Positions 8,771-16,276 of a stretch of 64,000 nucleotides of DNA are shown here, in pieces. How positions within the stretch are numbered: the stretch's first letter is position 1; the number at the start of each line of letters is the position of its first letter. The position numbers and the translations under genes are program-made. The DNA lies in contig NZ_SOEB01000001.1 of assembly GCF_004365965.1 (NCBI RefSeq), positions 62,001 to 126,000 of the forward strand, read 5' to 3'. A model generated the notes under the pieces. It was not told the origin of the DNA. It did not search any database and saw only the letters and a program-made list of their open reading frames with translations. The DNA is from Rhodovulum visakhapatnamense. GTDB lineage: Bacteria > Pseudomonadota > Alphaproteobacteria > Rhodobacterales > Rhodobacteraceae.

Positions 8771-9673
8771 GTGAGTAATTCCTTTGAGATATTGAAGAGG
8801 GCCGAATTCGTCGTCTCGACGACGGGTCTGGTTCTCAAGGGCGCGGGCGGCAGCCTGAGCGATGCCGGATTTCCCGGCTTCGACGCCGGAGAGGCGGCGG
8901 CGGGCGGGTCCTTGTCGACGCTTCTGGCGATGAACCGGTCCAGCCTGAACCGGAACCGCAATCGCAACCGGAACAGGAACCGCAACCGGAACGCCAGCGA
9001 GAACCGCGAAAGCGGGGCCGATACCGACGGCGCGCAGCTGACGCTGGAACCCTGGCGCGAACGCGCGGCGCTGTACGGGATGGAGCCGAAATGGATCGAC
9101 CTGCCGGTGGCGCTGCCGCCCGCGCTCGACCAGCTGCGCGCCGAGGCCGTCGAGCTTCTGAAGAAGCAGGTGCGGCTCAGGCGGGGCGAAGAGGCGCTGC
9201 GCCGAGAGGAAATCCTGCGCGAGAGCCGGCTGGAGCTGTCGGCCTATCTGCGCCCCTATGGCATCGAGGGCCGCTCGGGCTATTCGGCCACCATCGGGCT
9301 GGTGCTGCTGGTGCTGCTTCTGTGCGACGAGATCGGGCTGCGCTACAAGGAGCGCTTCGACGTCCCGCGCCCCAACGCGGTCGAGCCGCGGCTCAGGCCG
9401 TTCCTGCCGATCCCGGCGCATGCCTCCTATCCCTCGAACCATTCCTTCCAGTCCTTCACGGTCGCCTTCGTGCTGTCGCGGATCGTGCCCGAGCACCCGG
9501 CCAGTTCCGAGGTCTTCGTCGCTGCGCGCCGGGTGGCCGAGAACCGCGAATGGGCGGGGCTGCACTATCCCAGCGATACCCGCGCGGGGCACGACCTTGC
9601 CCGGATGATCCTGCCGGTCCTGGAAGTCGTCTGCCGGGACCAGATGCTTGCCGCCCAGAAGGAGTGGATCTGA
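8771..9673 (+). CDS. PAP2 / vanadium-haloperoxidase-fold protein with an Asn-Arg repeat
   Basis: This is a 300-aa protein. The C-terminal half carries all three acid-phosphatase/haloperoxidase motifs: K193-x6-R200-P201, P221-S-N-H224-S and R259-x5-H265-x3-D269. These bind phosphate or vanadate, with H265 as the expected nucleophile or vanadate ligand. Only one hydrophobic stretch (about 172-186) is seen, so it is not a typical multi-spanning PAP2 lipid phosphatase. Residues 1-57 are Gly/Ser/Ala-rich, 60-74 are Asn-Arg repeats, and 120-165 are charged helix. The start is a GTG preceded by GGGGGG. The next gene starts 2 bp after its stop. The substrate is unknown; phosphatase or haloperoxidase are both possible. 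Confidence 0.8.
   Translation: MSNSFEILKRAEFVVSTTGLVLKGAGGSLSDAGFPGFDAGEAAAGGSLSTLLAMNRSSLNRNRNRNRNRNRNRNASENRESGADTDGAQLTLEPWRERAALYGMEPKWIDLPVALPPALDQLRAEAVELLKKQVRLRRGEEALRREEILRESRLELSAYLRPYGIEGRSGYSATIGLVLLVLLLCDEIGLRYKERFDVPRPNAVEPRLRPFLPIPAHASYPSNHSFQSFTVAFVLSRIVPEHPASSEVFVAARRVAENREWAGLHYPSDTRAGHDLARMILPVLEVVCRDQMLAAQKEWI
8948..8992 (+). repeat. Hexanucleotide AAC-CGN repeat encoding (Asn-Arg)7-Asn
   Basis: Seven successive Asn-Arg codon pairs (AAC or AAT followed by CGG, CGC or AGG) and a final Asn codon. The Arg codons vary, so the dipeptide pattern is kept while the DNA repeat is imperfect. This points to selection on the protein as well as to repeat expansion. It lies between the Gly/Ser-rich N-terminus and the catalytic region of the PAP2-fold protein. 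Confidence 0.85.
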
Positions 9674-9674
9674 G

Positions 9675-11075
9675 ATGTTCGGAGACGAGACCCGCCGGCC
9701 GCAGGGCCGCGAGATCTATGACGACTACGCCGCGCTCTGGCACCTGGAAAGCATTGGCGTGCTTGGCCTTCTGCGCGACGGTCCGAAGCCCCGCAAGGGC
9801 CGCAAAAGCCGCGTCGCCGTGATCGATACCTCGGTCGCGGTCGATCATCCCTGCCTGGTGCCCGCGATCGACCGGACCCTCGCGATCGATTTCTTCTCGA
9901 ACCGCCTCGGCGCCTTTCCCTGCCATCCGGGCGATCACCGCCTGACGCTCGATCTGCCCAACCTGGCGACCACGGTGGCCGACGATCTGCCCGAGACGCG
10001 GGCGCTGCTGGGCGAGCTGGTCGACCGGCTGTCGCCCGGGGCCATCGCCCATGTGAATGGCGTGGCGCCCGCGACCTCGCCCGATTTCTCGAACCACGGC
10101 ACCGCCATCGCGGGGCTCGTCGGCGCGCGTCCGGCGCTGGTCGAGATCGCGGCCGAGTATCGCGGCGCAGGCGCGCAGGCGCTGACGGTGCCGCTGCCCT
10201 ATGCGGGCGTCGATCCGTTCTGCGAGCTGGTGCCGATCTCGACCAATTTCGACACCGATCCCGAGATGCTGATCCTGGCCTTCCTCTATGCCGAGATCAT
10301 CGGCGCCGATGTGGTGCTGCTGCCCCGTTCGATCCCCGATCCCGGGCGGATCGTGCCGGAACTGGCCAGTGTCGATCTGGACGGCGAGGATCTGGGTGCG
10401 CTTGCGACCCAGGTCGAGATCCCGCCGCGCGAGAGGGCGCTTTGGGACGAACTGGCCCGGCTGATCGTGGCGGTCTCGATGCGCCGCCCCGTCATCTGCG
10501 CGGCGGGCAATTCGCAGGAAAGCGGCGGCATCTACCCGGCCAATCTGGCCAGCGAACATAACGGCGTCATCGCGGTCGGCGCGGCCAATGCCAAGGGCAT
10601 GGTCGCGGGCTATTCGCAGGTCGCGGGCGCGACGCTGCTGGCGCCCAGCAACGATGCGGAAACCTTCGACCGGGTCTCGATCCGGCTCGACGAACAGCAG
10701 GCGCGCTTTGCCGACCGGCTGTGCCCGCCCCATAACGACAACCGCAAGTTCTCGCATTTCGAGATCGTCTCGACCGACGTGCCGGGCCGCCACGGCTATT
10801 CCTACAGCCCCTATGCCAGCGACGAGCCGCCCGAGGGGCTGCGCGAGTTCGGGTCGTATTTCTGCCGCTTCGGCGGCAGTTCGGCGGCCTCGGCCATCGT
10901 CGCGGGCTTCGTGTCGCTCGGCCGCTCGCTGGGCGAGATCGACGCCTGCGCCGATGGCCCGGCGGCCCGCAACTGGCTGTTGTCGCGCTGTGTGTCGATC
11001 GACACCGACGAGGGCAGCTTTCTTTACCCCTCCTGGACCGGCAAGGTCAGCTTCCCCGATCTTTACGGGCTCTGA
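9675..11075 (+). CDS. Subtilisin-like (S8) serine peptidase without signal peptide
   Basis: This is a 466-aa protein with the subtilase catalytic set in order: Asp51 in VAVIDTS, His141 in NHGTAIAGLVG, oxyanion Asn279 in ICAAGNS, and Ser403 in GGSSAASAIVAG. The usual GTS is GSS here and the usual Pro after the Ser motif is missing. There is no signal peptide, transmembrane segment or obvious propeptide, so it is probably cytosolic and made active. About 90 residues separate Asp51 from His141, more than in plain subtilisins. AAGGAG lies 10 nt before the ATG, and the gene starts one base after the TGA of the PAP2-fold gene. Given the context, a specific processing role is more likely than bulk proteolysis, but that is inference. 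Confidence 0.85.
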   Translation: MFGDETRRPQGREIYDDYAALWHLESIGVLGLLRDGPKPRKGRKSRVAVIDTSVAVDHPCLVPAIDRTLAIDFFSNRLGAFPCHPGDHRLTLDLPNLATTVADDLPETRALLGELVDRLSPGAIAHVNGVAPATSPDFSNHGTAIAGLVGARPALVEIAAEYRGAGAQALTVPLPYAGVDPFCELVPISTNFDTDPEMLILAFLYAEIIGADVVLLPRSIPDPGRIVPELASVDLDGEDLGALATQVEIPPRERALWDELARLIVAVSMRRPVICAAGNSQESGGIYPANLASEHNGVIAVGAANAKGMVAGYSQVAGATLLAPSNDAETFDRVSIRLDEQQARFADRLCPPHNDNRKFSHFEIVSTDVPGRHGYSYSPYASDEPPEGLREFGSYFCRFGGSSAASAIVAGFVSLGRSLGEIDACADGPAARNWLLSRCVSIDTDEGSFLYPSWTGKVSFPDLYGL

Positions 11076-11379
11076 TCCGGCCCCTGCCGGACAGGGTGCC
11101 GCGGCCCGGGCGCGAAGGCCCGCCCGGGCCGCGTGTCGGGCCGCCTTTCGGACCGTCGAGCCCCTTGCCCCACGGGGCGGGCTCGCGTAGAAGGCGCCGG
11201 AAGCGTTTCCCGGTGTAACCGACCGGCGTACCCCTGTACCCGGACCCGTGCCCCGGAAACGAAGAAACCAGATGGTTGTTTCCGAACGACCGGCGTCGAA
11301 TGTTGGGGCTGGCGCCGCCTGGCCTTGGGGGATCTCCCCGCCGGTCCCGCCCGGAATGGATGAGAAGGACGATACGCAG
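11076..11379. other. Intergenic region between the subtilase gene and tig
   Basis: About 300 bp without a convincing gene. It holds the hairpin at 11101-11132 near the subtilase stop and presumably the tig promoter in its second half. The frame continuing upstream of tig lacks trigger-factor sequence. I see no clear -35/-10 pair. Confidence 0.6.
11101..11132 (+). terminator. GC-rich hairpin after the subtilase gene
   Basis: GCGGCCCGGGC at 11101-11111 pairs perfectly with GCCCGGGCCGC at 11122-11132 across a 10-nt loop. It begins 26 bp after the stop of the S8 gene. No U-tract follows, so it would be a weak intrinsic terminator or an mRNA 3' end stabiliser for the three-gene cassette. Confidence 0.4.
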
Positions 11380-12711
11380 ATGCAGGTCACCGAGACCCTG
11401 AAAGACGGCCTGAAGCGCGGCTACACGATTACCGTGACCGCCGCCGAACTGGAGGCGAAGGTCAACGAGAAGCTCGCCGAGGCCCAGCCCCAGATCGAAA
11501 TGAAGGGCTTCCGCAAGGGCAAGGTGCCGATGCCGCTTCTGAAGAAGCAGTTCGGCGAGCGCCTGATGGGCGAGGCGATGCAGGAAACCATCGACGGCGC
11601 CATGAGCAGCCATTTCGACGAGTCCGGCGACCGCCCGGCGATGCAGCCCCAGGTCAAGATGACCGACGAGGACTGGAAGCCCGGCGACGACGTTACCGTC
11701 GAGATGACCTACGAGGCGCTGCCCGAGATCCCGGAAACCGACCTCAAGGCGATCAAGCTTGAAAAGCTGATCGTGGAACCGGCCGAGGCCGAGATCACCG
11801 AGGCGCTGGAGAAACTGGCCGGCACCGCCCAGACCTATGCCGACCGCCGCAAGGGCTCGAAGGCCAAGGAGGGCGATCAGGTCATCATCGACTTCGTCGG
11901 CAAGCTGGGCGACGAGCCCTTCGAGGGCGGCTCGGCCGAGGATTATCCGCTGGTTCTGGGTTCGGACAGCTTCATCCCCGGCTTCGAGGATCAACTGGTC
12001 GGCGCCAAGGCCGAGGATGAGGTGACCGTCACCGTCACCTTCCCGGAAAACTACGGGGCCGAGAACCTCAAGGGCAAGGAAGCCACCTTCGACGTCACCG
12101 TGAAGGCGGTGAAGGCGCCCAAGCCCGCCGAGATCGACGACGATCTGGCCAAGCAGTTCGGCGCCGAGGATCTGGAGGCGCTGAAGGGCCAGGTGGCCGA
12201 GCGTCTTAAGGCCGAATTCGGCGGTGCCGCCCGCGCGGTGATGAAACGCGCCCTGCTGGACGCGCTGGACGAGGCGGTGCAGTTCGAGGTGCCCCCGAGC
12301 CTGCTCGAGGCCGAGGCCGGGCAGATCGCCCACCAGCTGTATCACGAAGAGCATCCCGACGATCACGGCCATGACCATGGCGCGATCGAGCCGACCGAAG
12401 AGCATCTGAAACTGGCCGAACGCCGCGTGCGTCTGGGCCTGCTGCTGGCCGAGATCGGCCGCAAGGCCGAGGTGTCGGTGTCGGACAACGAGATGACCCA
12501 GGCGGTTCTGGCCCAGGCGCGCCAGTTCCCCGGTCAGGAACGTCAGTTCTTCGAATATGTCCGTCAGAACCAGGCGCTGCAGCAGCAGATCCGGGCGCCG
12601 CTCTTCGAGGACAAGGTCGTCGACTATGTCTTCGAACTGGCCGACGTGACCGAAAAGCCGGTCAGCAAGGACGACCTGCAGAAAGCTGTCGAGAAGCTCG
12701 AAGAAGAATAA
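11380..12711 (+). CDS. tig: Trigger factor, ribosome-associated chaperone and PPIase
   Basis: This 443-aa protein binds the ribosome exit tunnel and shields nascent chains. The N-terminal ribosome-binding domain shows [17 protein letters not shown] around residues 42-58. The FKBP-like PPIase domain follows ([21 protein letters not shown], then [18 protein letters not shown]). A helical SurA-like C-terminal domain completes it. A His-rich loop (residues about 325-335, [10 protein letters not shown]) is unusual and could bind metal. The start [10 protein letters not shown] has GAAGGA upstream and matches the family N-terminus. Confidence 0.97.
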   Translation: MQVTETLKDGLKRGYTITVTAAELEAKVNEKLAEAQPQIEMKGFRKGKVPMPLLKKQFGERLMGEAMQETIDGAMSSHFDESGDRPAMQPQVKMTDEDWKPGDDVTVEMTYEALPEIPETDLKAIKLEKLIVEPAEAEITEALEKLAGTAQTYADRRKGSKAKEGDQVIIDFVGKLGDEPFEGGSAEDYPLVLGSDSFIPGFEDQLVGAKAEDEVTVTVTFPENYGAENLKGKEATFDVTVKAVKAPKPAEIDDDLAKQFGAEDLEALKGQVAERLKAEFGGAARAVMKRALLDALDEAVQFEVPPSLLEAEAGQIAHQLYHEEHPDDHGHDHGAIEPTEEHLKLAERRVRLGLLLAEIGRKAEVSVSDNEMTQAVLAQARQFPGQERQFFEYVRQNQALQQQIRAPLFEDKVVDYVFELADVTEKPVSKDDLQKAVEKLEEE

Positions 12712-12751
12712 GACCCGCGGCTCCGGGAACGCCGGAGGCCAGCGAGAGGAC

Positions 12752-12779
12752 AGGCCGCCCCCTCGGGGCGGCCTTTTTA
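12752..12779 (+). terminator. Intrinsic terminator of tig
   Basis: AGGCCGCCCC pairs with GGGGCGGCCT across a CTC loop, followed by TTTTTAT. This is a textbook rho-independent terminator 40 bp after the tig stop. The convergent gene on the other strand ends 24 bp further on. Confidence 0.93.
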
Positions 12780-12802
12780 TTGCGCGCCCGGCTGTGGGGC
12801 GA

Positions 12803-13891
12803 TCAGGCGACGCTGCTGTCGAACTTGCCGTCGCGGACCATGGCGTACATGGGCTTCGGGTCGTCCTCGACCTTTTCCATGGTGTTGATCGAAATGTGCG
12901 GCCAGCGGATCAGCCCGGGCGAGCCGTCGCCGCGCGGGAAGAAGTCGAGGAACACGAACTGCGCATATTGCAGCAGCATGCGCGGCTTGTCGGGGCTGGT
13001 GCCCTTGACCTTGTGGATCCAGAAGATCGAGCGCATCGAGGTGGCATTGGCCTCGTCCACGACGAAGGGAATGTTCAGGATGCCGCCGCTTTCGATGGTG
13101 GTGTCGAAATCGAGCACCGTGGTTTCCAGCACGGTCTCGCCCGCCAGCGCCTCGCGCAGCAGCCGTGTGGTGTCGACCGGCTCGAAGCCCGGGAAGTCGG
13201 GAAGGCCCGCCAGCGTGCCCTTGAACGGGGCATGGTAGAAATGGCGGTAGGGCGCGACATAGTCGTTGCGGTTCGTGGCGTCGGCCGGCTTCAGAACCTC
13301 GTCCAGAATGGTATGGCCGAGGCGGGTCCCGACCGGCAGGCCGCTCATCGGCGGGATGCCGAGGCTTTTGTGCACGGTGCCCAGCGCCAGCACGGAATCG
13401 CCATGGGGGATGGTCCCCAGCCGCGCCACGTCGAAGGTGCCCAGCGCTTCGTCGGACCTGGCCTTGTTGGTCATGTGCAGGAAGAGGCCCGGCTCGTGGT
13501 GGATCGGTGTGTCGTTCCTGGCCTTCAGCCCGCTTTCGGGAAAATCGGCGGCGGCGATCTGGGTGGTCACCTGCTGATAGTCCAGCGCGACGACGAACTG
13601 GTCGCCGCTGATCCCGGTCGCGGCGGTCTCGACGCCGCGGTTCGGCACCCCGGTATCCGCGATCTCGAAGGTCAGGTCCTCGTTATACTGGTTCATCAGC
13701 AGGCGGTAGCCGAACGGCCCCTCGAAGAAGGGCAGGGCGATGATGTTCCAGCCGCGGCCGGGCAGGGCGTCGTTGCTCCAGCGGCCGGGAAGGTCCTTCA
13801 GCGGACCGAGCTTGGTCTTGTCGGCCTCGACGGCCGGGGTGATGACGCGGCCGGTCTCTCGGATGTCTTCAATGGAACTTTCAGGTAACAT
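12803..13891 (-). CDS. Uncharacterised protein, possibly a heme-binding/lipocalin-like beta-barrel
   Basis: This is a 362-aa soluble protein without signal peptide. Near the N-terminus, LKDLPGRWSNDALPGRGWN resembles the opening of small beta-barrel heme or ligand-binding families, and the rest alternates short strands and loops. It has several His residues (for example IHHEPGLFLHMTN) but no catalytic motif I can name. GGAGG lies 6 nt before the ATG, so the start is firm. It is a single gene between the tig terminator and the ribosomal operon. The heme-binding idea comes from memory of similar sequences and is weak. Confidence 0.6.
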   Translation of the reverse strand: MLPESSIEDIRETGRVITPAVEADKTKLGPLKDLPGRWSNDALPGRGWNIIALPFFEGPFGYRLLMNQYNEDLTFEIADTGVPNRGVETAATGISGDQFVVALDYQQVTTQIAAADFPESGLKARNDTPIHHEPGLFLHMTNKARSDEALGTFDVARLGTIPHGDSVLALGTVHKSLGIPPMSGLPVGTRLGHTILDEVLKPADATNRNDYVAPYRHFYHAPFKGTLAGLPDFPGFEPVDTTRLLREALAGETVLETTVLDFDTTIESGGILNIPFVVDEANATSMRSIFWIHKVKGTSPDKPRMLLQYAQFVFLDFFPRGDGSPGLIRWPHISINTMEKVEDDPKPMYAMVRDGKFDSSVA

Positions 13892-14008
13892 TTTTTCCTC
13901 CGGGAAATGAAATTACCAAAAACGAAGCCATTCTATCCGAATCTGCGTCAAAGCAGCATCATCGGGCCCGACGCGGTCTGTCTTGCGGTCCGCGGTCAGG
14001 CCCGGAAA

Positions 14009-14040
14009 CGAAAAGCGCCGCCCCCGAAGGGACGGCGCGT
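14009..14040 (-). terminator. Intrinsic terminator of the rpsF-rpsR-rplI operon
   Basis: On the minus strand GCGCCGTCCC, TTC loop, GGGGGCGGCGC, then CTTTTCGTTT. The stem lies about 32 bp after the rplI stop and is followed by T-rich sequence. Confidence 0.85.
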
Positions 14041-14071
14041 TTCAAAGGCGTGAATGCGGTGTCGCGGTCGA

Positions 14072-14659
14072 TCAGGCCTGCTCGTCGTCCTCGTCGTCGG
14101 AGGCGGCCGACCCGATATCGTCGAACAGCTCCTGGATCTCGAACTCGGCCGCGGCTTCTTCCTCGGCGGCCAGTTCCTGGATCGACTTGCCCGAAGCCTG
14201 CAGTTCGGCCTCTTCGGCCGAGCGGGCGACGTTGACCGCCACGGTCACGTCGACCTCGGGGTGCAACAGCACATGGACCGTATGCAGGCCCAGTTCCTTG
14301 ATCGGACCGGCCAGCACGACCTGCTTGCGGTCGACCGAGAAGCCGGCCTCGGTCGCGGCGTCCGCGATGTCGCGGGGCGTGACCGAGCCGTAAAGCGCGC
14401 CGCCATCCGAGGCAGAGCGAATCACGACGAATTGCTGACCGTCGAGCTTCGTGGCGAGCGCTTCGGCTTCTTTCTTGGTTTCGAGGTTGCGCGCCTCGAG
14501 CTGGGCCTTGTCGGCCTCGAAGCGGGCGATGTTGGTCGCGTTGGCGCGCAGCGCCTTGCCCTGCGGCAGCAGGAAGTTGCGGGCGTAGCCGTCCTTGACG
14601 TTGACGACTTCGCCCATCTGGCCAAGCTTGGCCACGCGTTCCAGAAGGATCACTTGCAT
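14072..14659 (-). CDS. rplI: 50S ribosomal protein bL9
   Basis: This is a 195-aa large-subunit protein that binds 23S rRNA near the L1 stalk. The N-terminal domain shows [19 protein letters not shown], then [15 protein letters not shown] long connecting helix and the C-terminal domain ([15 protein letters not shown]) follow. It carries an acidic C-terminal extension of about 45 residues ending in DDEDDEQA, longer than the typical 150-aa bL9 and common in alphaproteobacteria. It is third in the rpsF-rpsR-rplI operon, 11 bp after rpsR. Confidence 0.98.
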   Translation of the reverse strand: MQVILLERVAKLGQMGEVVNVKDGYARNFLLPQGKALRANATNIARFEADKAQLEARNLETKKEAEALATKLDGQQFVVIRSASDGGALYGSVTPRDIADAATEAGFSVDRKQVVLAGPIKELGLHTVHVLLHPEVDVTVAVNVARSAEEAELQASGKSIQELAAEEEAAAEFEIQELFDDIGSAASDDEDDEQA

Positions 14660-14670
14660 GGGGTCGCTCC

Positions 14671-14898
14671 TTACTTCACGGCGTAGGGCAGCAGGGCGAG
14701 GAAGCGGGCGCGCTTGATGGCGCGGGCCAGTTCACGCTGCTTCTTCGCCGAGACGGCGGTGATGCGCGAGGGCACGATCTTGCCGCGCTCGGAGATGTAG
14801 CGCTGCAGCAGACGGGTGTCCTTGTAGTCGATCTTCGGCGCGTTGTCGCCGGAGAAGGGGCAGACCTTGCGACGGCGGAAAAACGGTTTTGCGGCCAT
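14671..14898 (-). CDS. rpsR: 30S ribosomal protein bS18
   Basis: This is a 75-aa small-subunit protein that pairs with bS6 on the platform. It shows [37 protein letters not shown] and the conserved [22 protein letters not shown] end. Length and start are standard. It lies between rpsF and rplI in the usual order. Confidence 0.98.
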   Translation of the reverse strand: MAAKPFFRRRKVCPFSGDNAPKIDYKDTRLLQRYISERGKIVPSRITAVSAKKQRELARAIKRARFLALLPYAVK

Positions 14899-14927
14899 GG
14901 TTCAGGCTCCTTTGCTCAGGCGGACGG

Positions 14928-15281
14928 TCAACGGCGCTCGCGGCGGTCGCCGCGTTCTTCGCGCTTCTGCATCTGCACCGAGGGGCCTTCCTCATGGGCA
15001 TCGACCTTGACGGTCAGAACGCGCATGACATCCTCGTGCAGCCGCATCAGGCGCTCCATCTCCTGCACCGCCGGCGCCGGGGCGTCGGTGCGCAGATAGG
15101 CGTAATGGCCCTTGCGGTTCTTGTTGATCTTGTAGGCCATCGTCTTCACGCCCCAGTACTCGCTTTCGACGACCTTGCCGCCGTTATCCGCGAGGACGGT
15201 GGAGAAGTGTTCGACAAGGCCTTCGGCCTGCGCGTTGGACAGGTCCTGGCGCGCGATGAAGACATGCTCGTAAAGCGGCAT
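14928..15281 (-). CDS. rpsF: 30S ribosomal protein bS6
   Basis: This is a 117-aa small-subunit protein. It shows MPLYEHVFIARQDLSNAQ, then GGKVVESEYWGVKTMAYKINKNRKGHY, the ferredoxin-like bS6 core, ending in a charged tail rich in Arg and Glu. The start MPLYEHV has GGAG 7 nt upstream; the longer open frame before it runs through the promoter and leader. It is first in the operon, behind a strong promoter at 15393-15420. Confidence 0.98.
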   Translation of the reverse strand: MPLYEHVFIARQDLSNAQAEGLVEHFSTVLADNGGKVVESEYWGVKTMAYKINKNRKGHYAYLRTDAPAPAVQEMERLMRLHEDVMRVLTVKVDAHEEGPSVQMQKREERGDRRERR

Positions 15282-15392
15282 GCATACTCCAGTTCTGTTG
15301 CAGGTGCGCTTCAAAAGGCGGGGTCTTGCGACACCTTCCGTCCCGCCCACGAGAGGCTGCACCGGATACCGTTCGGTCGGAAGGACCCGCGC
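15282..15392 (-). promoter_or_regulatory. Structured 5' leader of rpsF, candidate S6:S18 autoregulatory site
   Basis: About 110 nt separate the promoter from the rpsF start. On the transcript, CCTTCCG (15384-15378) can pair with CGGAAGG (15340-15334) around a 37-nt apical region containing CCG triplets. In other bacteria an rpsF leader stem with a CCG-bearing loop binds the S6:S18 dimer and represses translation. The match here is by layout only. Confidence 0.4.
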
Positions 15393-15420
15393 CTTATACA
15401 GGGATTGCCACCCGATGCAA
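15393..15420 (-). promoter_or_regulatory. Sigma-70-type promoter of the rpsF operon
   Basis: On the minus strand, TTGCAT (15420-15415) and TATAAG (15398-15393) are separated by 16 bp. This is the clearest -35/-10 pair I found in the window, as expected for a ribosomal protein operon. Confidence 0.7.
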
Positions 15421-15610
15421 GCCGGGCGCGGGCCTGGGTGTGTCGGGCGCCGGGGCAAGGCTTTCGCGCCCATGACCTCTGTTCAGAGCCGAACAGAGTC
15501 TGTGGGCCCCTGTGCAGTTGCGCAGAGTGGCGGGCAAGACGACCTCTGCCACAGCGGACCGCCCCCGGGCGGTGCGACCCAAGGATCCGACCCACGAACA
15601 GGAGCTGTCC

Positions 15611-16195
15611 ATGAACCCGATCCACGCCGCGGCCGCCGCCGCCCTCGTCGCCCTGACCGCGCTGCCGGCTGCGGCAGACGCGGTCGACTACGATCTCGAT
15701 CCCGGCCACAGCCAGGTGCTGTTCTCCTATGAACATCTCGGCTTCTCGACCACCTGGAACCTGTTTTCGGGCTGGCAGGGCAAGATCGCCTTCGATGCCG
15801 AGGACCCGGCGGCCTCCAGCGTTTCGGTCTCGATCCCGACCGACGCGCTTTTCACCGGCTGGGACGCGCGGTTCGAGCATTTCATGTCCGACGCCTTCTT
15901 CGACGCGGCCAACAACGATCTGGTGACCTTCACCTCGACCGATATCGAGGTCACCGGCGACGATACCGCGAAGATCACCGGCGATCTGACCCTGAACGGG
16001 ATCACCAGGCCGGTGGTGCTGGACGCGACGCTGACCCGGCACGCCACCCATCCGATGGAAAACCGCGACTGGCTGGGCTTTTACGCGACGACCACGCTGA
16101 AGCGGTCCGACTTCGACATGGGCGAATACGTGCCCGCGGTCAGCGACGAGGTCGAGGTCCGGATCTCGATCGAGGCGGGCAAGGCCGCGAACTGA
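15611..16195 (+). CDS. YceI-family periplasmic lipid-binding protein
   Basis: This is a 194-aa protein. Residues 1-22 are a signal peptide ending in PAAADA. The mature part is a YceI lipocalin-like barrel: YDLDPGHSQVLFSYEHLGFS at the start, then the repeated strand pattern SVSVSIPTDAL, NDLVTFTSTDIEVTGDDTAKITGDLTLNGITRPV. YceI proteins bind isoprenoid or amide lipids in the periplasm. The start at 15611 has AGGAG 6 nt upstream; the longer frame is not coding. It is a single gene, divergent from rpsF. Confidence 0.93.
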   Translation: MNPIHAAAAAALVALTALPAAADAVDYDLDPGHSQVLFSYEHLGFSTTWNLFSGWQGKIAFDAEDPAASSVSVSIPTDALFTGWDARFEHFMSDAFFDAANNDLVTFTSTDIEVTGDDTAKITGDLTLNGITRPVVLDATLTRHATHPMENRDWLGFYATTTLKRSDFDMGEYVPAVSDEVEVRISIEAGKAAN

Positions 16196-16276
16196 TCCGG
16201 CAGGCGGGGCGCGGCGGCTGGCATCCCGGCCGCCGTCCCGCTAGTCTCGCGCCGGTCCAGTCTGTCCGGAGCGAGC

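Noticed and set aside
8948-8992. Short-period repeat considered as a CRISPR-like or regulatory repeat array
   Set aside because: The period is 6 bp, there are no spacers, and it is entirely in frame inside a coding sequence as Asn-Arg codons.
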